NCBI GenBank assembly: GCA_015478665.1 | Contig: JADMII010000001.1 | Location: 1-64,000, forward strand | Origin: Dehalococcoidia bacterium | GTDB lineage: Bacteria > Chloroflexota > Dehalococcoidia > DSTF01 > JACRBR01 | Length of the DNA: 64,000 bases | Direction: 5' to 3' | Part shown: positions 50,928 through 59,075 of the stretch, one piece after another | Numbering within the stretch: the stretch's first letter is position 1 | Layout: each line of letters begins with the position of its first letter | Notes under the pieces: generated by a model | The model's input: the letters and a program-made list of their open reading frames with translations, nothing else | Told to the model about the DNA's origin: nothing | Database searches by the model: none | Translations under genes and position numbers: made by a program

Positions 50928-53900
50928 CTACGCGGCCTCTTCCGCCCCGCCGCCGGCCGTCAGCGACGACAGCAGATCCTCGATCGCGCCGGCGTCCATC
51001 GGCGGCGCGAAGAAGAACCCCTGGCCCAACTCGCACTCGAGCGCCAGCAAGCGCGACAGCTGCTCGTCGCGTTCGATGCCTTCCGCCACCAGCTCGAGGT
51101 CGAGCGTCTTGCCGAGCTCGATGATCGCGCTGGTGAGCTCGCGGCCCGCCGTGCGGCCGACGTCATCGATGAACGACTTGTCGATCTTCAGCAGGTCAAA
51201 CGGGAACTGGCGCAGGTAGCTGAGCGACGAATAGCCGGTGCCGAAGTCGTCGATCGCCAGCCGCACGCCGAGCGCCTTGAGCTGGCCCAGACGCGTCATC
51301 GTCGCATCGATGTCCTGCATCATCACGCTCTCGGTGATCTCGAGGATCAGCCGCTGCGGCGCCAGCCCGGTCAACTCGATCGCCTGCGCAACGTCCGCGA
51401 CGAAGCTCGCGTTCTGGAGCTGGCGCACGGAAACGTTGACGCTCATCGTCCATGGCTGAGTGAGCGGGAAGGCGTCCTGCCATGCCTTCGCCTGGCGGCA
51501 GGACTCGCCGAGGATCCACGACCCCAGCGGCAGGATGGCGCCGGATTCTTCGGCGAGCGGGATGAAGTCCGAAGGCTGGATCACGCCGCGCGTCGGGTGG
51601 TGCCAGCGCACCAGCGCCTCGACACCGAAGAGCTCGCCGGTCTTCAGCAGGATCACCGGCTGGTACTGCAGCACGAACTCGTGGCGGTCGATGGCGCGCT
51701 GGAGGTCGGCGAGCAGCTGCAGGCGCTCCATCATCGACACCTGCATGCTCGGTTCGAAGACCTCGTAGCGCGCCTTGCCGCGCGACTTCGCGACGTACAT
51801 GGCGACGTCGGCGTCGCGCAGCAGCGAGTCTGCGTCGGCCGGTTGGCCGGCGCCGCCGCCGATGGCGATGCCGATGCTCGCGCGCACGAGCAGTTCCTTG
51901 CCCTCGAGCTCGAACGGCGGCTGCAGGGCGTCGAAGATGCGGCGCGTCACCGCCTCGGCGGCGTCGGCGGACTCGACGTCCTCGACGAGCACGGCGAACT
52001 CGTCGCCGCCGAGGCGGGCGACGGTATCGCCGGGTCGCAGACACTGGGAGACGCGCTCGGCGACGCTCGTCAGCAGCAGGTCGCCGGCAGCGTGGCCCAG
52101 GCTGTCGTTGACGCCCTTGAAGTTGTCGAGGTCCATGAAGAGCACGGCGACCATGTGCTCCGTGCGCGCCGCGCGGATCAGTGCGTGGTCGAGCCTGTCG
52201 GCGAAGCGCGTGCGGTTCGCGAGCTTGGTCAGCGGGTCATGCAGCGCCTGGTGCCGCAGCTGCCGTTCGAGGCTCTTGCGCTCGGTGACGTCGCGGATGT
52301 TGAGCACGAAGCCAGCGATGGCGGGGTTGTGGCGCTGGTCCGTCGCGATGAACTCCATGTCGCGCCAGCCGGCGTCCAGGTGGCGCATGCGCGCCTCGAC
52401 CGTCACCAGCTCGCCGCTCTTGCCCACGATGTCGTTGAGCACGGCGAGCGTCGGCCCGACGTCGTCCGGGTGCAGGAGCGCCGTCAGCCTGGTGCTGATG
52501 AGGTCATCGGCGGCGTAACCCAGCACGCGCTGCACCGACGGGCTCTGGTAGCGGATCGTCGTGTCCGCGTCGATCACCGTGATCAAGTCGGATCCGTGCT
52601 GCACGAGCGAGCGAAAGCGCTCCTCGCTCTGGCGCATCGCCGCTTCCGCCAGATAGCGCTCGGTGACGTCGTGCGAGTTGTGGACAATGCCGCGCACCGC
52701 CGGCACACCGAGCAGGTTGTTCGCCGTGGTCTCGACGTAGCGCCACGAGCCGTCCGCGTGGCGCACGCGCAGCGTCGCCGGCGGGTGCACGCCGGGTTCG
52801 GCGGCGACGGCCTCGAGCGAAGCGGCGGCCGGGCCGACGTCGTCCGGGTGCACCATCTCGAGCAGGCTGCGGCCGATCCACTCGTCCGGACGGTAGCCCA
52901 TGAGGCGCTCAACGGCGGGCGTGGCATAGCGCAGCGTGCCGTCGCCGTCGCAGATGGTGATCAGGTCCGAGCCGTTCTGGACGAGCGAGCGGAAGCGCTC
53001 CTCGCTCTGGCGCAGCTCCTCGCGCGACTCGCGCAGGTCGTGGTACAGCCGCACGCCCTTGATCGTCGTCGCCGCCTGCGAGACGAGCGCGGAGAGAAAC
53101 GCGACCTCCGCCGCCTCGAACGCCCGCGCCGTGGAATTGGAGAACGAGATGTAGCCGAGCGCCTGGCGCTGGAACACGACGGGAAAGATGCCCACCGACA
53201 TCACGTGCCCCTGCTTCCAGCGCGGCCGCAGGGCGATGATGTCGCGGCGCATCAGCTCGGCGTTCTCGCGCTCGAAGACGTGATCGTCGAACACGTCCGG
53301 CAGCAGGATGGGGCTGCCGCGCCGCGCCAGTTCGACGCCCATCGCCACTTCCGGCCCGTTCGAGCGCGTGGCCGGCGCGCGGAAGCTGTCCGCCGTCCCG
53401 GTGTCGGAGTGCCGGCGGTAGTTCAGCGTACGCTCCGCGACGTCGTCGCAGGCATCGTTGAAGACGACGATGGTCACCCAGTCGAAGCCGGACGCCTTCG
53501 CGAGGGCCGTCGCGATCGAGGTGAGGATGTGGTCCGTGTCGGTCGCCTCGTTGAATGCCGTCGAGACGCGCGAGAGCGCCTCGAGTTGCTCGCGCTGGCG
53601 GGCGCGCCGATCGCTGTCGACGACGTTGCTGACGATCTGCGCCAGCGTTGGTCGCAGCGTCGCGGCGAAGGTCAGCTGCTCGGCACTGAGCCCGCCGGCC
53701 CATTCGCCGCGGGCGAGCAGCAACTCGGAGCTGCTCTCGTCGTTCGGGAGAATCGTGACGAGGTGCGTTGCCGCGACGCCGGGTTGTGCGGCCGACGCAT
53801 CGACGACGAGGCGGTCGCGGATCGAGAAGAGGCCGACCTCCTCATCCGGGTTGCGGGCAAGCGCCTGCCAGGCCAGCCAGTAGCCCTTCTGCTTGACTTC

Positions 53901-54080
53901 GTAGGTGGTCGGGTCGCAGTCGCAGCCGAGGCGGATGAAGTGCGGGTCGCCACCACGGACGACATAGGCGTCTTCGGCGCCGAGCGCCCGGCGCACCACC
54001 TCGCACGCCTCCCGGACATCCGCGACGGTCGTCGAGGCGCGCGTCGCGATCGTGGCGAGGCGATGGAGTGAGTCGAGCAC
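50928..54080 (-). CDS. GAF-GAF-PAS-PAS-GGDEF-EAL cyclic-di-GMP enzyme
   Basis: Protein of 1050 residues. GTG 54080 is chosen because CAGGAGG lies 8 bases upstream; ATG 54101 lies before that site. Order: two GAF-like domains (about 5-160 and 170-345), two PAS domains (about 365-480 and 490-605), diguanylate cyclase (about 610-780) with intact GGDEF and an RPGD inhibitory site five residues before it, and phosphodiesterase (about 790-1035) with EALVRW and DDFGTGYSS. Both halves look catalytically complete, so it may make or break c-di-GMP depending on the signal. No membrane segment is visible. CDC in LGCDCDP may bind metal. Confidence 0.95.
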   Translation of the reverse strand: MLDSLHRLATIATRASTTVADVREACEVVRRALGAEDAYVVRGGDPHFIRLGCDCDPTTYEVKQKGYWLAWQALARNPDEEVGLFSIRDRLVVDASAAQPGVAATHLVTILPNDESSSELLLARGEWAGGLSAEQLTFAATLRPTLAQIVSNVVDSDRRARQREQLEALSRVSTAFNEATDTDHILTSIATALAKASGFDWVTIVVFNDACDDVAERTLNYRRHSDTGTADSFRAPATRSNGPEVAMGVELARRGSPILLPDVFDDHVFERENAELMRRDIIALRPRWKQGHVMSVGIFPVVFQRQALGYISFSNSTARAFEAAEVAFLSALVSQAATTIKGVRLYHDLRESREELRQSEERFRSLVQNGSDLITICDGDGTLRYATPAVERLMGYRPDEWIGRSLLEMVHPDDVGPAAASLEAVAAEPGVHPPATLRVRHADGSWRYVETTANNLLGVPAVRGIVHNSHDVTERYLAEAAMRQSEERFRSLVQHGSDLITVIDADTTIRYQSPSVQRVLGYAADDLISTRLTALLHPDDVGPTLAVLNDIVGKSGELVTVEARMRHLDAGWRDMEFIATDQRHNPAIAGFVLNIRDVTERKSLERQLRHQALHDPLTKLANRTRFADRLDHALIRAARTEHMVAVLFMDLDNFKGVNDSLGHAAGDLLLTSVAERVSQCLRPGDTVARLGGDEFAVLVEDVESADAAEAVTRRIFDALQPPFELEGKELLVRASIGIAIGGGAGQPADADSLLRDADVAMYVAKSRGKARYEVFEPSMQVSMMERLQLLADLQRAIDRHEFVLQYQPVILLKTGELFGVEALVRWHHPTRGVIQPSDFIPLAEESGAILPLGSWILGESCRQAKAWQDAFPLTQPWTMSVNVSVRQLQNASFVADVAQAIELTGLAPQRLILEITESVMMQDIDATMTRLGQLKALGVRLAIDDFGTGYSSLSYLRQFPFDLLKIDKSFIDDVGRTAGRELTSAIIELGKTLDLELVAEGIERDEQLSRLLALECELGQGFFFAPPMDAGAIEDLLSSLTAGGGAEEAA

Positions 54081-54378
54081 GGGCCGGCCTCCTGAAAGCA
54101 TCGCTATCGAATGAGCGGGCTTCCCGAAGAAGCATCGGCAGCCGACGGCGCGGATTTACGGCGCGCGAGAGGCGATCAGCCTCGTTTCGGATCAAATTCA
54201 CAGCGCGAGCGGCGCGCCCTACGGGAGGTCGCCCGAAGCGCCGCCTGCGGAACCGGTTGAGCGTACGCTGCCGGCAGCCGGCGGCGCGCCGTCCGGTTCC
54301 GGCGGCAAGCCGGGGCGATCACCGAGCGCGCCCGGCGCTCCGCTCGGCCCCGTCGCGCGCGCTATCCGATGCCGCCGT

Positions 54379-54789
54379 TCAGGCGACGACGGCGATCTCG
54401 CTCGTGCAGAACGCGCAACGGCTGGCCGCCATCGGCACGTCGCTCAGGCAGAATGGGCAGGGGCGCGTCGTCGGCTCCGTGGGCGGCTTGCTCAGGTACT
54501 TCTCCATGAGCTTGTTCACCGGCAGTACGACCAGGAAGAACACCACAGCGGCGATCACCAGGAACGAGATCAGCGCGTTGATGAAGCTGCCGTAGCGGAA
54601 GGTGCTGCTGTTGAGGGTGAAGCGCAGCGCCGAGAAGTCCGACTGCCCGCCGATCGCGGCGATCAGCGGCGTGATGATGTCCGACACCAGCGCCGTCACG
54701 ACGGCCCCGAACGCGGCGCCGATCACCACCGCGACGGCGAGGTCGACGACGTTGCCTCTCAGGATGAAGTCCCGGAAGTCCTTGATCAT
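54379..54789 (-). CDS. mscL: Large-conductance mechanosensitive channel MscL with zinc-ribbon tail
   Basis: Protein of 136 residues; AGGAGG precedes ATG 54789. N-terminal IKDFRDFILRGNVVDLAVAVVIGAAFGAVV (read as two blocks: KDFRDFILRGNVVDLAVAVV and IGAAFGAVVTALVSD) is TM1; TM2 is ALISFLVIAAVVFFLVV. The C-terminus has C-x2-C in CPFC and CAFC, a zinc-ribbon extension seen in some high-GC groups. MscL opens under membrane tension to save cells from osmotic downshock. Confidence 0.97.
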   Translation of the reverse strand: MIKDFRDFILRGNVVDLAVAVVIGAAFGAVVTALVSDIITPLIAAIGGQSDFSALRFTLNSSTFRYGSFINALISFLVIAAVVFFLVVLPVNKLMEKYLSKPPTEPTTRPCPFCLSDVPMAASRCAFCTSEIAVVA

Positions 54790-54828
54790 GGTGATCCTCC
54801 TTCTGACTCCGAACATGAGAGAGCGCCT

Positions 54829-54881
54829 AGTATAGAACACTCGCCGATGCTCCGATCGCCCGGAGTTGACAACACGTCAAC
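54829..54881 (-). promoter_or_regulatory. Possible mscL promoter and inverted repeat
   Basis: On the minus strand TATACT (54834-54829) is a good -10 box 39 bases before the mscL ATG. Further upstream GTTGAC-N5-GTCAAC (54881-54865) is an inverted repeat that could be an operator. No -35 at standard spacing was found. Confidence 0.4.
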
Positions 54882-54934
54882 CTCTCCTCGGCGCCCTTCT
54901 GTCATGCCGGCGGCGCGCGCCCGCTGTCCGCGGC

Positions 54935-57900
54935 CTACCGCGCGTCGTCGGACAGCGCCAGGGCGTCCCACCATGAGCGCAGCGCCCGCTGCCAGCGCTC
55001 CCAGCGCTCACGGCCGAGCAGGATCGCCATGCCGACGCCCAGCAGCGCCATGCCGGCGATCAGCACGACGATCCAGTTGGGCAGCGCGTTGATCGCGTCG
55101 AAGAGGAGGCGGAGCGCGACGAGCATCATCGCCGTGATCGCCGTCGCCAGCAGGCCGCGGCGTCGCAGCGTGACGCCGACGACGAAGGACGCCACCGCTT
55201 CGGCGAGCAGGATCAGCGCGTAGCGGCCGTCCCCGAACGACTGCGCGAACGACGGCAACATGATGACGACGGCGCCGAGCGCCTCGACGTACGGCGCCAG
55301 CCGCGGGCCGTCCGGCAGCAGCCGGAAGCGCCAGAGGCCTACCGTGCCGAGCAGTACCAGGTAGACGCCGGCTGCGAGGGTGTACGCCTGCCCGCTGGCC
55401 GGCTGAAAGCGGGCGATCTCGAGGAGCAGCGCGACGAACAGCACGCCGCTCGCCAGTACCACCACCCAGCCGCGGCGGGCGATGCTCGATTCGACCAGCG
55501 CCAGCAGTCCGACGATGGCGACGGCGAGCGTCGAGCACTGGTAGAGGGTCGACTGCACGCCGCCCGTGGTCGAGGAGAACGCGAGGACGCCGAAGCCGAA
55601 GGGCGTGGCGAGCAGCGCGTACAGCCCGCCGCCCGCCCGGAGCGACGCCGACCAGCGCGGCGCCCAGGCTCGGCAGGAGAAGCCGACGGTGTACATCGCC
55701 AGGCCGAATCCGGCGTAGGCCAGCGGCGGCGTGTACGCCGGCGCCGCGATGGCACGCTGCCACGCCGCGACCGCCCCCAAGCCGGCGACCAGCGCCGGCA
55801 AGCCCAGCAGCGGCTCGTCCTCCATCACGGCCAGCGCCGTCGAGACCGCGGCGCTCAGCGTCAGGACGAGCGCCAGCATGCGGGCGTCGTGCGCGGCCGC
55901 CACGGCGGCGACGTCGACGAGCAGCGCGACGACGTAGAGGTGCGCGCGGAAGTCCGGGCGCCAGCGACGAACGGCCGCGCCGGCGACGACGAACGCGACC
56001 GCGAGCGCGAACAGCGGCAGCGCGATCGAGCCCGGCGCCGCATCGCGGGCGCCCGGCAGCGTGCGCAGCGCATCGACGTACCCAATCGCGATCGCGAGGC
56101 CCGCGGCGTAGAGCCACGCCGGCGCGACGGCGACTGCCGCGGCCGCGGCGCCCTCGGCGCGCGCCTGTAGCGTTAGCCGGCGGCCGTCCGTCAGCGCCCG
56201 GGCGATGTAGTACGCGGAGGCAGCGAAGTGCACGCCGGCAGCGATCTGCGCCGTTGTTGCGTAGGCGCCTTCGAACACAAACCACGACGCGGTGACGGTG
56301 AACACCGCCGCGTGCTCGCGCGCGTCGACAGCGAGCCAGGCCGGCGCCCAGGCGGGCAGCCCGAAGCCGTACAGCACGCCGACAGACGCGACCGCGACGC
56401 CGTACCAGGCTGCGCTCGCGTGCGCCGCGTAGGCGACGCCGAGGCCGGCGCCGAGGGCAGTGGCGAGCAGCGCGAGCGACGTCGCGTACGAGCGCCGGCG
56501 GATCCCGTCCAGCGCGAGGAACGCCGCGGCGACGACAAACGCCACCGGCAGGAACGCCCGCGAGTCCAGCGTGTACGCCAGATCGTCGGACGCGGCGGCG
56601 GCGACGACCGCGAGCGACACGGCGAGCCCGGAGACGACCGCCAGCCGCCCGGCGAGGATCATCGCCTCGCCCGCGGCGACCGGAAGCACGCGCTCGGACG
56701 GCGGCCTCGGCAGATGCGCCGCCGCGGCGAGCGCCAGTGCCGGCACGAGGAGCGCGAAGGCGTAGTACTCGACCGCCACGTCGAGCGCGTAGACGACCCC
56801 GAGCGTGACGCCGAAGATCGATGCGAGCAGCGCCGCGAACGCGTCCTCGCGCCGCACGGGTGTCACCCTCGGCCGCAGCGACGAGGCGACCGCGTAGAAC
56901 GCGAGCAGCGCGCCGAACAGCGCCGCCGCCGACCAGCGTGTCTGCAGCGCGAAGCCATGATCGGCGCCGGCAACGTATACCGCCCCGATCATGACGATGG
57001 CGCCCGCGGCGGCGGCAGCGTGCGCGACGAGGAGCGCCTGCGCGCGCAGCGCCGGCGGCAGGAGCGGCACCCGCGTCGCTGCCGGCTGCGAGAGCGCCAG
57101 CAGCAGCGCCGCGCCGACGACGAAGGCGAAGGCGTAGTACTCGGCGCCCCAACCGGCGCCGTAGACGACGGCGGGCGCCACGCCGACGATCGCGCCGGCG
57201 AAGCCGATGACGGGCAGCGGGTCGTCCCGGTCACTGAGGATCGCGTGCGCGGCGAACGCGTAGGCGAAGGCCGCGGCGAGGAACGCGGCAAGCAACGACC
57301 AGCGTGTCTGCTGGGTGTAGGCGGCATTCGCGTTCGCTGCTCCGAGCGCGGAGGCGGCGGCGACCGCCACGCCGACGCTCACCATCACCAGACCGGCGGC
57401 CTTCGCATCCTTCATCATGCCGTCGCAGCGAAAGCGGTACGGCAGGCACAGCGACGCGCGCGCGAGGAGCATCGTCGCCCCGCCGGCGCCGATCATCGCC
57501 AGCGCGTAGTGCTCGGGCGCCAGGCGAAGGCCGAAGACGATGCCAGCGCCCGTCGCGGCGATCGCGCTCGCGCACGCCGTGACGCCATCGCGGTGCCGCC
57601 GGACCGTCGCTTCGAGGCCGTAGAACGCGAAGGCATGCGCCGCCGCCGGCAGCAGGAACCAGCGCGACGGGTCGTCGAAGGCGTCGCCACGGGCGACGCC
57701 GATCGCCAGAGCGCTGACGATGGCGAGCGCCGACGCGACGAGGGCGACGGCGCGCGCTTCCCACAGCCACGCCGACGTCAGGCGCTCGCGCAGCGATGCC
57801 GGCGCAGCGGCATCGGCGAGCGAGACCGCGAGCGCGGCGGCGAGGAACACGACGGCGACCCAGGGGGTCGGCAGCTCGGCGACGGCGACGGCGGCGGCGA

Positions 57901-58696
57901 CGGCGCTGAGGAGCGCGATGCCAGCAGAGTAGGCGTAGTGGCGGCCGAGGCCGGAGAGCGCGACGGCGCTGTAGAAGAGCGCGGTCGTCAGCGAGCCCGC
58001 GAGCCAGATCGACTCGGGGCTGAGGTGCGAGCCGGAGAAGATGTTGTAGGCGGCGACAAAGTTCAGCGGCACAAGCAGCGCGCCGACGCCGAAGAACACC
58101 TGCCCGGCGGTCCGCACGCGCGCGACGCGCAGGCAGGCGACGCCCGTGGCGAGGAACGCGACGGTGTAGCCGGCCAGCAGCGACATCTTCAGCGCGCCGC
58201 TGATCGCCCGCCCGGAGTAGGCGACGTAAATCAGCGCGGCGATGACGACGAGGAAGGCGCCGGCGAAGAGGAAGAGGTTCGCCTGCTGGTCGGCCAGCCA
58301 GTTCCAGTCCATCGATGCGCGCGGCGTCGCCGGCGGCGGCGCGCCGGCGCCTGACGCCATCCCTGCCGCCACCGGCACCGGCGTCCGTGCCCGGGACGCC
58401 GCGTCGGGCGCGCCCCCGCGCGCCCGCTGCGAGCCGGCGGCCGCGCCCGACGCTTGCTGGCTGAGCGTCGTGAGCTCCGAGCGATACTGCGCCTGGAGTT
58501 GGCCGAGCTGCTCTGCAGGCACCAGCCGCTGCAGTCGTGGCGTGCGCGCTTCGTTGAGCAGGAAGGCGATGCCCGGGATGCGGGAGGCGCCCGAGTGACC
58601 GGCCTCGAGCGGCCGGCCGCAGCTGGCGCAAAAGCTGCGCCAGCTTTCATCCTCGTGGCCGCAGGCGATGCAGAACGTCGTCGCTGGTCTCGTCAT
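54935..58696 (-). CDS. Very large polytopic membrane protein with N-terminal zinc ribbon
   Basis: Protein of 1253 residues. AAGGAGGG precedes ATG 58696. Residues 1-35 form a double-cysteine zinc ribbon (CIACGHEDESWRSFCASCGRP as blocks CIACG and CASCG). A cytoplasmic linker of about 100 residues follows, then more than 30 hydrophobic helices (about 150-1230) of similar length and composition, largely alanine. The N-terminal ribbon plus long helix array resembles the SCO7613-type/DUF2157-like membrane proteins of actinobacteria and Chloroflexota; function unknown. The helices look like an expanded repeat. No pore or enzyme motif is seen. Confidence 0.8.
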   Translation of the reverse strand: MTRPATTFCIACGHEDESWRSFCASCGRPLEAGHSGASRIPGIAFLLNEARTPRLQRLVPAEQLGQLQAQYRSELTTLSQQASGAAAGSQRARGGAPDAASRARTPVPVAAGMASGAGAPPPATPRASMDWNWLADQQANLFLFAGAFLVVIAALIYVAYSGRAISGALKMSLLAGYTVAFLATGVACLRVARVRTAGQVFFGVGALLVPLNFVAAYNIFSGSHLSPESIWLAGSLTTALFYSAVALSGLGRHYAYSAGIALLSAVAAAVAVAELPTPWVAVVFLAAALAVSLADAAAPASLRERLTSAWLWEARAVALVASALAIVSALAIGVARGDAFDDPSRWFLLPAAAHAFAFYGLEATVRRHRDGVTACASAIAATGAGIVFGLRLAPEHYALAMIGAGGATMLLARASLCLPYRFRCDGMMKDAKAAGLVMVSVGVAVAAASALGAANANAAYTQQTRWSLLAAFLAAAFAYAFAAHAILSDRDDPLPVIGFAGAIVGVAPAVVYGAGWGAEYYAFAFVVGAALLLALSQPAATRVPLLPPALRAQALLVAHAAAAAGAIVMIGAVYVAGADHGFALQTRWSAAALFGALLAFYAVASSLRPRVTPVRREDAFAALLASIFGVTLGVVYALDVAVEYYAFALLVPALALAAAAHLPRPPSERVLPVAAGEAMILAGRLAVVSGLAVSLAVVAAAASDDLAYTLDSRAFLPVAFVVAAAFLALDGIRRRSYATSLALLATALGAGLGVAYAAHASAAWYGVAVASVGVLYGFGLPAWAPAWLAVDAREHAAVFTVTASWFVFEGAYATTAQIAAGVHFAASAYYIARALTDGRRLTLQARAEGAAAAAVAVAPAWLYAAGLAIAIGYVDALRTLPGARDAAPGSIALPLFALAVAFVVAGAAVRRWRPDFRAHLYVVALLVDVAAVAAAHDARMLALVLTLSAAVSTALAVMEDEPLLGLPALVAGLGAVAAWQRAIAAPAYTPPLAYAGFGLAMYTVGFSCRAWAPRWSASLRAGGGLYALLATPFGFGVLAFSSTTGGVQSTLYQCSTLAVAIVGLLALVESSIARRGWVVVLASGVLFVALLLEIARFQPASGQAYTLAAGVYLVLLGTVGLWRFRLLPDGPRLAPYVEALGAVVIMLPSFAQSFGDGRYALILLAEAVASFVVGVTLRRRGLLATAITAMMLVALRLLFDAINALPNWIVVLIAGMALLGVGMAILLGRERWERWQRALRSWWDALALSDDAR

Positions 58697-58958
58697 GGTG
58701 CATCCCTCCTTCGGGTGAAGTATCGATGCGTCGCGCTCGCGCGGTGAGGTGCGCATGTACCACGCGCCGTGGTGACCCGGACCATCTTCGGGAGCGGAGG
58801 CCCGAGACAGTGAGTGTGAGGCGTGGGGAAGTGACGCGTTGTGGATACGATGCCGGGTTGCGGGCGACGAGCGGCAAGGTTACCGCGAATTTCCGGGAAG
58901 GCGGGAGAAGGGATATACTGGCCGTATATCGTGCAGCGACATATACACTTCCATCTGC
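58697..58958. promoter_or_regulatory. Divergent control region with inverted repeat
   Basis: This region lies between the minus-strand membrane protein and the plus-strand ClC unit. GATATAC-N5-GTATATC (58912-58930) is a 7-bp inverted repeat that includes TATACT, a -10-like box. It may serve both promoters. No gene is supported. Confidence 0.45.
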
Positions 58959-59075
58959 ATGTCTCCCGCTGACCCGGATCAGCAGCACCCCGACGACGTC
59001 GACGACGTGCGTCCTGGCGCCCCCTGGCTGTCGCGCCTCGCGGTACGCTGCGGGATAGGCGGTCTACGTCCATGA
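58959..59075 (+). CDS. Small upstream ORF overlapping the ClC start
   Basis: A 38-residue frame (ATG 58959, stop 59075) overlaps the ClC ATG as ATGA, the overlap type used throughout this genome for coupled genes. It encodes an acidic start (MSPADPDQQHPDDVDDV) and no recognisable motif. There is no clear ribosome site. It may be a leader peptide or chance. Confidence 0.35.
   Translation: MSPADPDQQHPDDVDDVRPGAPWLSRLAVRCGIGGLRP

Noticed and set aside
51597-54071. An 824-residue plus-strand frame over the GGDEF/EAL gene
   Set aside because: Antisense shadow of a well-supported gene; no motif or ribosome site.
56228-58354. A 708-residue plus-strand frame over the large membrane protein
   Set aside because: Shadow frame dominated by Arg, Gly and Glu, as expected opposite alanine-rich helices.
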